Assembly (NCBI GenBank): GCA_020053155.1
Contig: JAGVNS010000027.1
Location: forward strand, 1 to 20,885
Reading direction: 5' to 3'
DNA length: 20,885 nucleotides
From: Nitrososphaerota archaeon
GTDB lineage: Archaea; Iainarchaeota; Iainarchaeia; Iainarchaeales; VGJJ01
The position numbers and the translations under genes were made by a program. This document shows positions 20,836 through 20,885 of this stretch, in pieces. Every line of letters starts with the position of its first letter. Within the stretch, counting starts at the first letter, position 1. The notes below the pieces were generated by a model. The model was not told the origin of the DNA. It searched no databases and was given only the letters and a program-made list of their open reading frames with translations.

Positions 20836-20885
20836 CTTGCCATGGTCCACGTGTCCCGCGGTTCCAATGTTTATTTCGGCTTGAA
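19300..20885 (-). CDS. eif2g: translation initiation factor aIF2 gamma, N-terminal part with most of the intein (5' end outside window)
   Basis: The frame enters from the right edge as QAEINIGTAGHVDHGK, the N-terminal strand and P-loop of aIF2 gamma, and passes straight into the intein at Cys. It carries the splicing N-terminal domain (blocks A and B within about the first 110 intein residues) and both endonuclease motifs, and ends at a TAA (19300-19302) about 34 residues after the T6 run at 19381-19386. The splice C-terminal domain and the rest of aIF2 gamma are in another frame. Reading 6 T as 7 T (TGG TTT TTT TGC) would join both frames exactly. As aIF2 gamma is essential, a sequencing error, programmed -1 frameshifting or trans-splicing of two proteins must explain this if it is the only copy. 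Confidence 0.9.
   Translation of the reverse strand, partial: QAEINIGTAGHVDHGKCIALDEPVLLNNDFSDGSTLLQKTIDLITPEIISESERSFDIPNFRVFSLDPKFELVSVPAKLFVQNYSGPMIDVHTKDGKRIKVSPEHPLLMHTGNEIQWRKAKDLRVGDYVGALKKLPESPVVKDPHPNWKEGLSKSCWVVKHEDAVRLSKKTNNFRNFENLTTDELNSIRILYRKSFREFEKECGSFHKSLASQIKKGSLSTSCHKRIVAYFTSGIPAMPIGTLINLKNKSHSFVEINDSGVSSDILRFLALIVSESNIGETKIQFAQDKNILLDQYYRICKEKFNLTPSIYGNFDHKISNKAWIEFLKARYGIIPGNSRKSGIPSWIFSLPNDKLAIFLRTFFSAEANVNSRVSQIALIQANKRSIQLIGYSLKKFGILHSIHPVQKCATNTVAKIKREYWQLIISGQINLKQYRQFIGFDLEYKQKALDKLCLKKGIGKKTDRMIPVNYQLLSKLVEALGLKKRTFSERTLSLKDQEWFFAYQDCRSKMLLAKKNYQSFYLFLKIV

Overview
The window is archaeal chromosome. This rests on eukaryote-like information genes (aIF2 gamma, Rpo7 and Spt4, ribosomal proteins eS1, eS24, eS31 and archaeal uS15, KEOPS subunits Kae1 and Bud32), on RibL-type FAD synthase, and on TATA boxes of the TTTAAATA/TTTATATA type about 25 nt before many first genes. 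Those first genes look leaderless, while internal operon genes often carry GGAGG-like ribosome sites. The compact, overlapping genes, unfused Kae1 and Bud32 and a bacterial-type DnaK/GrpE/DnaJ set would fit a DPANN-like or other small archaeon, but the lineage is an inference.

Layout from left to right. 1-2062: a minus-strand operon rps15 - rps3ae - DUF92 membrane protein (cut by the left edge), with a hairpin-rich leader. 2160-5779: valS, a small lipoprotein and the KEOPS kinase Bud32, all minus. 5836-9861: the heat-shock cluster unknown gene - grpE - dnaK - dnaJ, minus, driven from a promoter whose TATA region lies inside a perfect inverted repeat. Divergent from it (9954-13090, plus) are a winged-helix regulator, an HExxH membrane protease, a large lipoprotein built from 22 cysteine-paired repeats, and a small membrane protein. 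13132-13230 is a 32-residue extremely basic protein (minus), divergent from ribL (plus). 13762-17005 is a long minus-strand operon PIN nuclease - rpo7 - spt4 - rps24e - rps27ae - CPBP protease - kae1, whose order largely follows the conserved archaeal transcription/translation cluster. 17104-17739 is a plus-strand Yip1-like membrane protein. 17798-20885 is the aIF2 gamma gene, interrupted in its P-loop by a 1910-nt intein with a homing endonuclease domain.

The most notable points are: (1) the intein of the essential aIF2 gamma gene is broken by a one-base frame change, so the gene reads as two overlapping ORFs; (2) the cysteine-repeat lipoprotein, where the 14-residue spacing between successive cysteine pairs is kept in all 21 cases; (3) the candidate operator over the heat-shock promoter with a likely cognate regulator next door; (4) tandem hairpins in the rps15 leader; (5) the PIN nuclease, which has no normal start codon upstream of its catalytic aspartate; (6) the tiny basic protein. 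No rRNA, tRNA, CRISPR array or insertion sequence was found.
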